From Alphaproteobacteria bacterium (GTDB taxonomy: Bacteria > Pseudomonadota > Alphaproteobacteria > Micavibrionales > CSBR16-224), in contig SBHI01000049.1 in NCBI GenBank assembly GCA_006226225.1, positions 1 through 6,608 on the forward strand: DNA of 6,608 bases, in the 5' to 3' direction. A program made the translations under genes and the position numbers. The notes below the pieces were generated by a model. The model made no database searches. It had not been told where the DNA came from and worked only from the letters and a program-made list of their open reading frames with translations. Shown piece by piece: positions 1 through 5,786 of this stretch (position 1 is the first letter of the stretch; each line of letters begins with the position of its first letter).

Positions 1-510
1 GGATCCAAAAGACCGCGGCGTACATCGGGGCTGTTTAAAACAGCGCCGGTATTCGCGGCTTTGATCGGGCGTTCATTTTGTTCGAAAATGGCGGCCAAAT
101 AGCGCATCATTGCCGGTGATTGCTCCCCTGCGGGGTGTGTGGCACTGCCGTAATAACGCTCGTGATAGGCTGTATGGCGGCGCATGCGATCTTCTGCGGC
201 TTGCAGTGATGTGCCGCCGTCTTCGGCTGCTTTCAGGCAGCCCAGCACTAGCGCTTCGGTATGGACACGCAGCTTTGATGCCGTTGCGGAAAAAGGCGCA
301 GACAAAATCGCTATAGTCCGAAAAATCGGGCAGGGCGGCAATACCGCCCTCTGCGTGCAGCATTACCATTTCTTTGTAAAAATTATTGCGTAAGTCGCGT
401 ATCTGCTCGTGGGATAATGCGGCACCATCGTAACGCATCATGTCATTCCAATCGGCAATACGGTTCATAATCCCGCCAAGGGCGGGATGCGGGTCTTGTT
501 GTTCAGTCAT
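1..510 (-). CDS. Unrecognised protein, frameshifted and cut by the left window edge
   Basis: I do not recognise this protein. The first reading frame starts at ATG 510 (MTEQQDPHPALGG) and stays protein-like to about position 295 (…PDFSDYSDFVCAF). In the same frame, the stretch from about 270 down to a stop at 73 is rich in Arg, Ser and His and looks like out-of-frame translation. Removing one base at the A5 tract at 290-294 (T5 on the coding strand) joins the first part to a second open frame (…SATASKLRVHTEALVLG…). That frame stays open and natural-looking to base 1, so the reconstructed product is about 169 residues or more and mostly helical in character, with no signal peptide or membrane segment seen. 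ATG 510 is preferred to GTG 519 because AAGGTG (519-524) sits 8 nt upstream of the ATG and would overlap the GTG. A promoter lies at 588-616. The break could be a sequencing error, a true mutation (pseudogene) or, less likely, recoding. Confidence 0.6.
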
Positions 511-518
511 GATATTCA

Positions 519-524
519 CACCTT
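519..524 (-). promoter_or_regulatory. Ribosome binding site AAGGTG deciding the ATG 510 start
   Basis: On the minus strand AAGGTG lies 8 nt before ATG 510. It overlaps the alternative in-frame GTG at 519, so translation should begin at 510 and not at 519. Confidence 0.6.
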
Positions 525-580
525 AATTCTATTACTTTTTTTATTGTTTTTATATTTTGCGGCGCGACTCGGCCGTGCCG

Positions 581-613
581 TAAAAACAGTATTGTGCGGC
601 GCACAAAAACTGT
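581..613 (-). terminator. Possible Rho-independent terminator of the MshEN-like gene
   Basis: On the minus strand ACAGT (613-609) pairs with ACTGT (590-586) and encloses the 6-bp stem TTGTGC/GCACAA with a 3-nt loop; a small asymmetric bulge separates the two stems. A T-run (585-582) follows directly. The position, about 60 nt after the stop at 674, suits termination of the 674-979 gene. The stem is only moderately GC-rich, and the element coincides with the next gene's promoter, so confidence is limited. Confidence 0.4.
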
Positions 614-616
614 CAA
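588..616 (-). promoter_or_regulatory. Sigma-70-type promoter for the leftmost gene
   Basis: The minus strand has a perfect -35 box TTGACA (616-611), a 17-nt spacer, and a -10-like AATACT (593-588). AATACT matches TATAAT at 4 of 6 bases, including the key second A and last T. Transcription would start near 581, giving a leader of about 70 nt before ATG 510. A 15-bp dyad (592-606) lies in the spacer and touches the -10, and another inverted repeat (614-637) overlaps the -35, so the promoter is probably regulated. The boxes are read directly from the sequence; activity is inferred. Confidence 0.5.
592..606. promoter_or_regulatory. 15-bp perfect dyad, probable operator
   Basis: TTGTGCGGCGCACAA is a perfect inverted repeat with 7-bp arms around one central G. 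It fills the -35/-10 spacer of the minus-strand promoter at 588-616 and overlaps the edge of its -10 box, which is a usual place for a repressor operator. The cognate regulator is unknown. The same dyad is also the inner stem of a possible terminator (581-613), so the two readings compete or coexist. Confidence 0.4.
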
Positions 617-637
617 CAGGTTTCGGATATCCTGTTG
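614..637. repeat. Inverted repeat CAACAGG-N10-CCTGTTG
   Basis: Two perfect 7-nt arms (614-620 and 631-637) flank a 10-nt centre that contains most of the palindrome GGATATCC (625-632). The left arm overlaps the TTGACA -35 box at 611-616. It may be a regulator binding site upstream of and across the -35, or a hairpin in the 3' end of the 674-979 transcript. Confidence 0.4.
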
Positions 638-673
638 TTATAGCTGTATAAATTATGAATTAAAAACGTCGGA

Positions 674-979
674 TCAATAAGTGAAAATGCACATGAAAAA
701 GATCAAGGCGACCATGGTGAATTTTTTATAGAGCTGTTTGCGCAGCGTCTGTTTCAGCATGGCGGGGGTGATGATGCCGTTATGGATCAAGATCGCCCCC
801 AGCGGACGTTTCGTATGCGCCTGTTCGACAAGTGCGGCATGCAGATCTTCAGCCGTAATCATACCGTTTGACATCAAAAGCTCGCCGATTCTGTTTTCGG
901 TCATGCTGCGGCGCAGACGCGCCATTACTCCGGCTTTACGCCTTTTGCGCGGTGCGGTGTTTTCTGCCGTTTCGCTCAC
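674..979 (-). CDS. Stand-alone MshEN/GspE-N-like domain protein with hydrophobic C-terminal tail
   Basis: This 101-residue protein has three parts. Residues 1-29 are a basic, probably disordered leader (PRKRRK, RLRR). Residues 30-82 contain two 24-residue motifs separated by exactly 5 residues. Residues 87-101 are a hydrophobic tail (FTMVALIFFMCIFTY) ending at the C-terminus. Motif 1 (30-53) has R30, I31, G32, G39, L46, L50 and Q53. Motif 2 (59-82) has L60, G61, G68, L75, L79 and Q82, with Pro at the place of the first Arg. This matches, from memory, the MshEN consensus RLGxx-hh-xxG-hh-x4-L-x3-L-x2-Q, the cyclic-di-GMP-binding module usually found at the N-terminus of GspE/MshE secretion ATPases. 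Here no ATPase follows. I infer a small membrane-tethered c-di-GMP receptor or a decayed relative. The GTG start at 979 is supported by AAGGA (990-994) 10 nt upstream; ATG at residue 19 is an alternative that keeps both motifs. Confidence 0.72.
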   Translation of the reverse strand: MSETAENTAPRKRRKAGVMARLRRSMTENRIGELLMSNGMITAEDLHAALVEQAHTKRPLGAILIHNGIITPAMLKQTLRKQLYKKFTMVALIFFMCIFTY

Positions 980-989
980 TCTACTAATA

Positions 990-994
990 TCCTT
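990..994 (-). promoter_or_regulatory. Ribosome binding site AAGGA supporting the GTG 979 start
   Basis: AAGGA on the minus strand lies 10 nt before GTG 979. The spacing is slightly long but usable, and I see no comparable site before the internal ATG at residue 19. Confidence 0.5.
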
Positions 995-1011
995 CGAAAA
1001 TCTTTGAAATA

Positions 1012-1025
1012 TTGATAAATATCAT
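1012..1025. promoter_or_regulatory. FNR/FixK-type box upstream of the MshEN-like gene
   Basis: TTGATAAATATCAT matches the FNR/FixK/Anr consensus TTGAT-N4-ATCAA at 9 of 10 defined positions. Its centre is about 39 nt upstream of GTG 979. With the AAGGA site at 990-994 the transcript must start further up, so the box would lie within the core promoter. That favours repression over classical activation at -41.5. I found no convincing -35/-10 pair in 980-1092. The region is AT-rich, so chance occurrence is possible. Confidence 0.35.
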
Positions 1026-1092
1026 GATGTTGAGAAACACCCCTGTCCCTTCTATCAAGATATCAGTAAAGAATTAAAGTTCGGTTAAACCG

Positions 1093-1845
1093 TTATTTCC
1101 AGCTTTTGCGGCCTGACAGCGTACTGATAATGCCGTGCAGGGTCATGATTTCCTGTGCGGTCAGATCCATGCGGCCGAACATATTTTGCAGGCTGCGCAC
1201 GGTTTTGGGGCGGCGGTCTGCGGTTTTGAAAAAGCCGCTGGCCGCCAGTTCGTCTTCCAGATGCGTCAGCATATGCTGCAGCTCTTCCTTGGTGGCAGGG
1301 AGGGTGTCGCCCTGTTGTAATTGTTTTTCCGGACGGTCGGGGTCTGTGGCGCGCCCATACCAGCAATATCCCAGCAGCAAAACGGCTTGCGCCAGATTCA
1401 GGGAAGAAAATTCAGGATTGACCGGAATATTTAGCACGGCATCGGCGCGGGCGACATCTTCATTCACCAGTCCCGAACGTTCCGGCCCGAACAGGATGCC
1501 GCATTTTTGCCCCTTTTGTGTGCGGCTGATGCATTCCGTTGCGCCGCCTTCGGGGGTAAAAACCGGTTTGATCATGTCGCGGCTGCGTGCCGTGGTCGCC
1601 AGAATGAATTGTAAATCACTGACGGCTTCATCCGTGGTGTCATAAATGACGGCATTTTCAAGAATGCTTTCCGCACCGGCGCTCATCGCGGTGGCGGCCT
1701 CATTCGGCCAGCCGTCGCGCGGGGCAACGATGCGCATTTCCGTCATGCCGCAATTCATCATAGCGCGTGCCGCTGCGCCGATATTCTCGCCCATTTGCGG
1801 GCCGATCAGAATAATGACGGGAGCTTGCGGAATGGAAACAGGCAT
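1093..1845 (-). CDS. trmJ: tRNA (cytidine/uridine-2'-O-)-methyltransferase, TrmJ-like (SPOUT/TrmH superfamily)
   Basis: The protein has 250 residues, close to E. coli TrmJ. The family 2'-O-methylates the ribose of tRNA position 32 using S-adenosylmethionine and acts as a cytoplasmic homodimer with a trefoil knot. All three SPOUT motifs are visible: motif 1 at 16-33 (PQMGENIGAAARAM with N21 and R27), motif 2 at 117-126 (ILFGPERSGL), and motif 3 at 140-160 (IPVNPEFSSLNLAQAV). The C-terminal part from about 170 resembles the helical extension of TrmJ rather than a minimal TrmL. ATG 1845 lies 12 nt after the HAD gene stop and has no clear Shine-Dalgarno site, so translation is probably coupled to the upstream gene. 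It is the last gene of the minus-strand cluster. Class is certain; the exact tRNA target is inferred. Confidence 0.9.
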   Translation of the reverse strand: MPVSIPQAPVIILIGPQMGENIGAAARAMMNCGMTEMRIVAPRDGWPNEAATAMSAGAESILENAVIYDTTDEAVSDLQFILATTARSRDMIKPVFTPEGGATECISRTQKGQKCGILFGPERSGLVNEDVARADAVLNIPVNPEFSSLNLAQAVLLLGYCWYGRATDPDRPEKQLQQGDTLPATKEELQHMLTHLEDELAASGFFKTADRRPKTVRSLQNMFGRMDLTAQEIMTLHGIISTLSGRKSWK

Positions 1846-1857
1846 GGATATGTTTTT

Positions 1858-2520
1858 TTAAGACAGCTCAAGAATATGCGCCAGCACTTCATCATAATCG
1901 TGGCTGGCAATCTTGTGGGCACCGGCTTCTGCCAGGCGGTTGGCACAGTGATTGCCCCAGGTTACGCCGATTGTATGCGCGCCTGCGGCAAGTCCCATTT
2001 CGATATCCATCGTGGTGTCGCCGATCATCACCGTTTGTTCCGGTGTAAAAGACAGTTCTTTGGCAAGGCTCAAAAGCTGGTCAGGTGCGGGTTTTTCACG
2101 CTCGTTCCGGCGTTTGACATCGCATGACGTACGGACACCGCAGAAAATCGGCCCCATATCATAATGTTTCATCACGGCGGCCATCGGATCGGAGGGTTTC
2201 GAAGTCACGATACCCAGCGTATAGCCGCGCTTTTTCAGCTCTTTCAAAAACTCCAGCGCGCCGTCATACATCGGCGGAATAATACCGGCGACGTGTTCAT
2301 CAACACGGCGGTAGACATTATGCAGATGCGGCTTCTGCTCGTGCAGCTCCAGCCCCCATTTGAAATCGACTTCATGCGGAAAGGCATAGCCGTGGCGGAT
2401 GCTGTCAAGGCAGGGCTGCGGCATATTCTGTTCCGTTGAATATTTCACCATTTCCTGCTCGAAAATCGGCCAGGAATTCAGAATGGTTCCGTCAACGTCA
2501 AAGGCGATAAATTTACTCAT
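1858..2520 (-). CDS. HAD-superfamily phosphatase, phosphoglycolate phosphatase-like
   Basis: The protein has 220 residues, typical of small HAD hydrolases with a helical cap of the Gph/PGMB type. All four HAD motifs are present: motif I FDVDGT with nucleophile D8 and acid/base D10; motif II at IVTSK with T106; motif III K143 in EKPAPDQLL; motif IV GDTTMD with D168 and D172 for Mg2+. The helical cap lies between motif I and motif II (about 16-85). It should dephosphorylate a small cytoplasmic metabolite; phosphoglycolate is a guess from overall layout, and other sugar phosphates are equally possible. It starts 29 nt after gatB, with a purine-rich AAGAGAG just before ATG, and is followed 12 nt later by the trmJ-like gene. 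Confidence 0.88.
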   Translation of the reverse strand: MSKFIAFDVDGTILNSWPIFEQEMVKYSTEQNMPQPCLDSIRHGYAFPHEVDFKWGLELHEQKPHLHNVYRRVDEHVAGIIPPMYDGALEFLKELKKRGYTLGIVTSKPSDPMAAVMKHYDMGPIFCGVRTSCDVKRRNEREKPAPDQLLSLAKELSFTPEQTVMIGDTTMDIEMGLAAGAHTIGVTWGNHCANRLAEAGAHKIASHDYDEVLAHILELS

Positions 2521-2549
2521 AATCTCTCTTAATATTGTTATTGTTGTTT

Positions 2550-4001
2550 TTAACTTAGTTTGTCTTTCAAAATCTGGTTAACCATTGCGGGATTGGCCTT
2601 GCCTTGCGTTTTTTGCATGACCTGTCCGACAAAGAAACCGAACAGCTTGTCCTTGCCGCCTTTATATTGCTCAACTTTGTCGGCATTGGCGCTCAACACC
2701 TCGTCAATCACGGCTTCGATTGCGCCGGTATCGGTGACCTGTTTCAGGCCTTTTTCTTCCACAATCACAGCGGCATCTTTGCCGGTCTCAAACATTTCGG
2801 CAAAGACGTCCTTTGCAATCCGGCCGGAAATGGTGTTGTCACTGATCAATTCGATCAATCCGCCCAGCTGTGCGGCTGTAACCGGACTTTCCTCCAGCGT
2901 TTTTTCCGCCTTGTTCAGCGCGCCCATCAGCTCGGTCGTCAGCCATGTGACGGCCAGTTTCGGATCACGCCCTGCGGCGACTTGCTCAAAGAATTCCGCG
3001 CGGCTTTTTTCCGCGACCAGTACGCCCGCATCATAGGAACTCATGCCGTAATCACCCATATAGCGGCGCTTTTTCGCGTCGGGGAGTTCCGGCATATTGT
3101 CATTGATGCTGTCAATCAGGCTTTGCTCGACAATCAGCGGCAGCAGATCGGGGTCGGGGAAATAGCGGTAATCATGCGCATCTTCTTTCGAACGCATGGA
3201 ACGGGTAATCCCCTTCGCCACATCAAACAGGCGCGTTTCCTGCTGGATTTTGTGCCCGCCTTCAATCAGCTCGATCTGGCGCTGTGCTTCATAGTCGATG
3301 GCCTGCTGGATAAAGCGGATCGAGTTCATGTTCTTGATCTCGCAACGTGTGCCGAATTCCTCGCCGGGGCGGCGGACGGACAGGTTGACATCGCAACGCA
3401 TCGATCCTTCATCCATATTGCCGTCACAGGTTTCAAGGTAACGCAGGATGGAACGGATTTTCGTGACATAGGCCGCGACTTCCTCGCCCGAACGCAGATC
3501 AGGGCGGGAGACGATTTCCATCAAGGCGTTACCGCTGCGGTTCAGATCGACAAAGCTTTTGCTCGGATGCTGGTCATGCAGGGATTTACCGGCATCCTGC
3601 TCCAGATGCAGACGCTCGATCCCGATCATTTTCGTCGTGCCATCGGCCAGATCGATTTCAATCGCACCTTCGCCGACAATCGGAATTTCATATTGTGAAA
3701 TCTGGTAGCCCTGCGGCAGATCGGCATAGAAATAGTTCTTACGCTCGAAAACCGAATGTTTGTTGATTTTCGCATTCAGTCCCAGACCGGTTTTTACGGC
3801 CTGTTCAACACAGTATTTATTAATGACGGGCAGCATGCCGGGCATGGCCGCATCAACAAGGCTGACCTGTGAATTCGGTGCCGCGCCGAATTCCGTCGCC
3901 GCGCCCGAAAACAGTTTTGATTTGGCGGTCACCTGCGCATGGATCTCAAGACCCATGACAACTTCCCATTCACCTGTTTCACCCTGTATCAATTCAGCCA
4001 T
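2550..4001 (-). CDS. gatB: Aspartyl/glutamyl-tRNA(Asn/Gln) amidotransferase subunit B
   Basis: GatB is the tRNA-binding and kinase subunit of GatCAB. It phosphorylates Glu-tRNA(Gln) or Asp-tRNA(Asn) with ATP and receives ammonia from GatA. The product is 483 residues, a normal length. Visible signatures are GLEIHAQ (17-23) and LPQGYQISQYEIPI (95-108). HLEQDAGK (132-139) and the NALMEIVSRPDL stretch (158-169) follow; H21, E134 and E162 occupy the expected metal/ATP positions. DYRYFPDPDLLPL (277-289) comes next, then the helical and YqeY-like tail domains to the end, finishing KDKLS. I chose ATG 4001 (MAELIQGETGEW) over in-frame GTG 4037. The extra 12 residues are not family-like, and GGAGA (4012-4016) stands 10 nt before the ATG. 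gatB is unlinked in direction from gatCA at 5780 onward. It follows the patatin gene after a 94-nt gap in which I see no clear promoter. Confidence 0.96.
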   Translation of the reverse strand: MAELIQGETGEWEVVMGLEIHAQVTAKSKLFSGAATEFGAAPNSQVSLVDAAMPGMLPVINKYCVEQAVKTGLGLNAKINKHSVFERKNYFYADLPQGYQISQYEIPIVGEGAIEIDLADGTTKMIGIERLHLEQDAGKSLHDQHPSKSFVDLNRSGNALMEIVSRPDLRSGEEVAAYVTKIRSILRYLETCDGNMDEGSMRCDVNLSVRRPGEEFGTRCEIKNMNSIRFIQQAIDYEAQRQIELIEGGHKIQQETRLFDVAKGITRSMRSKEDAHDYRYFPDPDLLPLIVEQSLIDSINDNMPELPDAKKRRYMGDYGMSSYDAGVLVAEKSRAEFFEQVAAGRDPKLAVTWLTTELMGALNKAEKTLEESPVTAAQLGGLIELISDNTISGRIAKDVFAEMFETGKDAAVIVEEKGLKQVTDTGAIEAVIDEVLSANADKVEQYKGGKDKLFGFFVGQVMQKTQGKANPAMVNQILKDKLS

Positions 4002-4011
4002 TGTTTGTGTT

Positions 4012-4016
4012 TCTCC
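4012..4016 (-). promoter_or_regulatory. Ribosome binding site GGAGA of gatB
   Basis: GGAGA on the minus strand, 10 nt before ATG 4001. It lies inside the open frame that begins at GTG 4037, and so favours the shorter, family-like GatB start. Confidence 0.55.
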
Positions 4017-4095
4017 GTTGGAAAGATAAAAATGCACCGCACCTTAGCAGGAACAAGGCCTGCGGGCAAGAGTTATGGCATTTCGGCCTATGTGG

Positions 4096-5193
4096 TTATT
4101 TCGGTGTATTGCCGCGCCGCTTTTGGGTCATGGAGGGCGGCATCGCACGTTCACGCGTGAAGGTACTCTTTTTGCCGAGATTGTCGAAATTCTGCGCCAG
4201 CCACTCATCGGCGGCCTGACGTCCGGCATCGAACAGCTCGTCCAGATGGTCGCGGTCAAAGCACAGCATATGCTCGGCTTTCAGCTCCTTGCCGATTTTA
4301 ACGACATGGGTGTGAATTTCTTTTAAACCCAGCGCAGCGGCGGCTTCGGGATCTTTGGCAACCAGCTTGTTGTCGCGGTCGATATCCTCAAGGTCGCGGC
4401 GCAGCGAAGCGTTATTGGTAAATTCCATGACACGGTCAATACTGGAATTCATCACCGCCAACCCGTCGCGCTCATGCATTTCGATGGTCTGGATAATCAG
4501 CAGATCATTGCTGTCGCATTCTTTCAAAGGAGCGATTGCGGGGTTGGCGGTATAACCGCCGTCCAGATATTTGCGTCCGTCGATTTCCACCTCGCCGATC
4601 ACAACGGGCAGGGCGCAGGAGGCTTTGACGGCTGTCGGCGTAATATCGCTGCGGTCAAAAATCCGTTCTTTATGCGCATTCACATCAGTGGCGGCGATAA
4701 ACAGCGGCACGCCTTTTTTGTCTTTTTTTAAGGCGGCGAAATCGACGATTTTTTCCAGCGCGGCTTCAAACAAGCCTTCGCGTCCATTTAATACAGACAG
4801 TGTTGCGCCTTGTGTCACAGCTTTCAGGCTTTTCATGAAGTCGCCTGCCGCCGTTTCGGGCATCAGCTGTTTGAACATTTTCGCCAAGGCGCGGTTTGAT
4901 TTGCTGCCTGCGCTGCCGACATAGGGCATTTGCTTGACGGCCTCGTCATAGGCGAGACTGTTCCACAGGCTGCGCAGCGTGTCACGCGCACCGGTATTGC
5001 CGTTTTCCGCCAGCCCATGGGCAATGGCAACGGCATTCATCGCACCGGCGCTGGTACCGCTGATGGCGCTGACTTCAATACGCTCATCTTCCAAAAGCCG
5101 ATCCAGCACGCCCCATGTGAACGCACCGAAAGCGCCGCCGCCTTGCATGGCCAGCATTACTTTTTTCTTTTCTGCTGTTTTCTTTTTCGTCAT
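4096..5193 (-). CDS. Patatin-like phospholipase family protein
   Basis: The product is 365 residues. The patatin domain spans about 12-225. It has the glycine-rich oxyanion loop QGGGAFGAF (17-25), the GTSAG nucleophile elbow with Ser48 (46-50), and the DGG motif with catalytic Asp211 (211-213), so the Ser-Asp dyad is intact. The family hydrolyses acyl esters of phospholipids or other lipids. No signal peptide, outer-membrane barrel or POTRA domain is visible, so a cytoplasmic or inner-membrane-associated enzyme is inferred. The N-terminus is Lys-rich (TKKKTAEKKK), and the C-terminal 130 residues are charged and helical with a basic end. ATG 5193 is preferred to TTG 5229 (which directly follows the ruvX stop) because AAGG lies 7 nt upstream. 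It starts 36 nt after ruvX and precedes gatB. Substrate is unknown. Confidence 0.92.
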   Translation of the reverse strand: MTKKKTAEKKKVMLAMQGGGAFGAFTWGVLDRLLEDERIEVSAISGTSAGAMNAVAIAHGLAENGNTGARDTLRSLWNSLAYDEAVKQMPYVGSAGSKSNRALAKMFKQLMPETAAGDFMKSLKAVTQGATLSVLNGREGLFEAALEKIVDFAALKKDKKGVPLFIAATDVNAHKERIFDRSDITPTAVKASCALPVVIGEVEIDGRKYLDGGYTANPAIAPLKECDSNDLLIIQTIEMHERDGLAVMNSSIDRVMEFTNNASLRRDLEDIDRDNKLVAKDPEAAAALGLKEIHTHVVKIGKELKAEHMLCFDRDHLDELFDAGRQAADEWLAQNFDNLGKKSTFTRERAMPPSMTQKRRGNTPK

Positions 5194-5200
5194 GGGAATA

Positions 5201-5204
5201 CCTT
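5201..5204 (-). promoter_or_regulatory. Ribosome binding site AAGG of the patatin gene
   Basis: AAGG within AAAGGTA on the minus strand, 7 nt before ATG 5193. This spacing decides the ATG start over the in-frame TTG at 5229. Confidence 0.6.
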
Positions 5205-5229
5205 TACCATATAATGTTAAATTTGGCAA

Positions 5230-5736
5230 TTACGCCGGGTTCAAATTCTTCAAATAATCCAGCGCGCCTTGCAGGATATGGGCGGCGGCCAGCTTGTCTA
5301 CGACCTCGCCGCGCCGCTTGCGACTTAAATCGGCTTCGTCAATCAGCATACGTTCAATGGCGGCGCTGGACATACGCTCGTCCCAAAAGCCGATGACAGG
5401 CTCTGCGCCGAAAAAATCGGCACGGCTGATCAGGTTGCGTCCAAAGGCGCGTACCGACTGGCAGCGCGGGCCTTCCGTCCCGTCCATATTGACAGGCAGG
5501 CCGATAATCAGGGCGGCAGGCTGATACTCATCCATGACGCGTTTTAAATGTTCGATGTCTTTCGAGAATTTTTCGACGCGGATCGTATCCAGCGGCGTGG
5601 CGATATTGCGGTCGGGGTCGGAAACGGCAATGCCGATATTTTTGCTGCCGTGGTCAATGCCAAGAAGCCGCGCCCGCCGCGGCAATGCCGCATTTAATTC
5701 TTCCAAAGATTGCAATCCCATGCTATAGCTCTGCAT
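5230..5736 (-). CDS. ruvX: RuvX/YqgF, putative pre-16S rRNA nuclease (Holliday junction resolvase-like)
   Basis: The protein has 168 residues with an RNase H-like fold. Visible motifs are LLGIDHGSKNIGIAVSD (24-40) with catalytic Asp28, LIIGLPVNMDGTEG (76-89), WDERMSS (118-124) with Glu120, and DKLAAAHILQGALD (147-160) with Asp147. The acidic metal-binding set is complete. The family is thought to process the 5' end of pre-16S rRNA; an older proposal was Holliday junction cleavage. Two starts are possible: ATG 5736 (MQSYSMG), with no clear Shine-Dalgarno, and ATG 5721 (residue 6), with AGAG 7 nt upstream. I give the longer one. It is the first gene of the minus-strand cluster and diverges from gatC across 43 bp. 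Confidence 0.93.
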   Translation of the reverse strand: MQSYSMGLQSLEELNAALPRRARLLGIDHGSKNIGIAVSDPDRNIATPLDTIRVEKFSKDIEHLKRVMDEYQPAALIIGLPVNMDGTEGPRCQSVRAFGRNLISRADFFGAEPVIGFWDERMSSAAIERMLIDEADLSRKRRGEVVDKLAAAHILQGALDYLKNLNPA

Positions 5737-5747
5737 TGATGTTTTTG

Positions 5748-5764
5748 CTTATAAGTCTATATAG
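5748..5764. promoter_or_regulatory. Paired palindromic TATA elements between ruvX and gatC
   Basis: CTTATAAG (5748-5755) and CTATATAG (5757-5764) are two perfect 8-bp palindromes one base apart in the 43-bp divergent spacer. Each reads the same on both strands and resembles a -10 box, so either could serve transcription in both directions. Confidence 0.35.
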
Positions 5765-5786
5765 AGAGGTTAACGGCAAATGTCTA
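5758..5786 (-). promoter_or_regulatory. Candidate promoter of the ruvX-patatin-gatB-HAD-trmJ cluster
   Basis: The minus strand reads TAGACA (5786-5781, 5 of 6 to TTGACA), a 17-nt spacer, and TATATA (5763-5758). The start would be near 5751, about 15 nt before ATG 5736 or 30 nt before ATG 5721. The -35 box lies inside the first codons of gatC, so the two divergent units overlap at their control region. Confidence 0.4.

Noticed and set aside
1..6. GGATCC (BamHI site) exactly at the window start, possible cloning junction
   Set aside because: The open frame of the leftmost gene runs through it without change, and a six-base match at an edge can be chance.
1082..1092. CGGTT-A-AACCG dyad just after the trmJ stop as a terminator
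   Set aside because: The hairpin would have only a 4-bp stem with a 3-nt loop, and no T-run follows on the minus strand.
1106..1645. A 179-codon plus-strand open frame opposite the trmJ-like gene
   Set aside because: The minus-strand frame holds all three SPOUT motifs; the plus frame is Ser/Arg/Cys-rich in the manner of antisense translation.
2521..2549. AAC/AAT triplet run between gatB and the HAD gene as a functional repeat
   Set aside because: It is only about five imperfect units in a short AT-rich gap and shows no dyad or promoter pattern.
2604..3698. A 364-codon open frame on the plus strand opposite gatB
   Set aside because: It is fully antisense to a strongly conserved gatB, its protein has no recognisable motif, and it has no convincing start signal; it is a by-product of gatB codon use.
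4048..4064. GCAGG/CCTGC hairpin between the patatin gene and gatB as a terminator
   Set aside because: The stem is 5 bp, and the nearest T-run on the minus strand is well downstream; the genes look co-transcribed.
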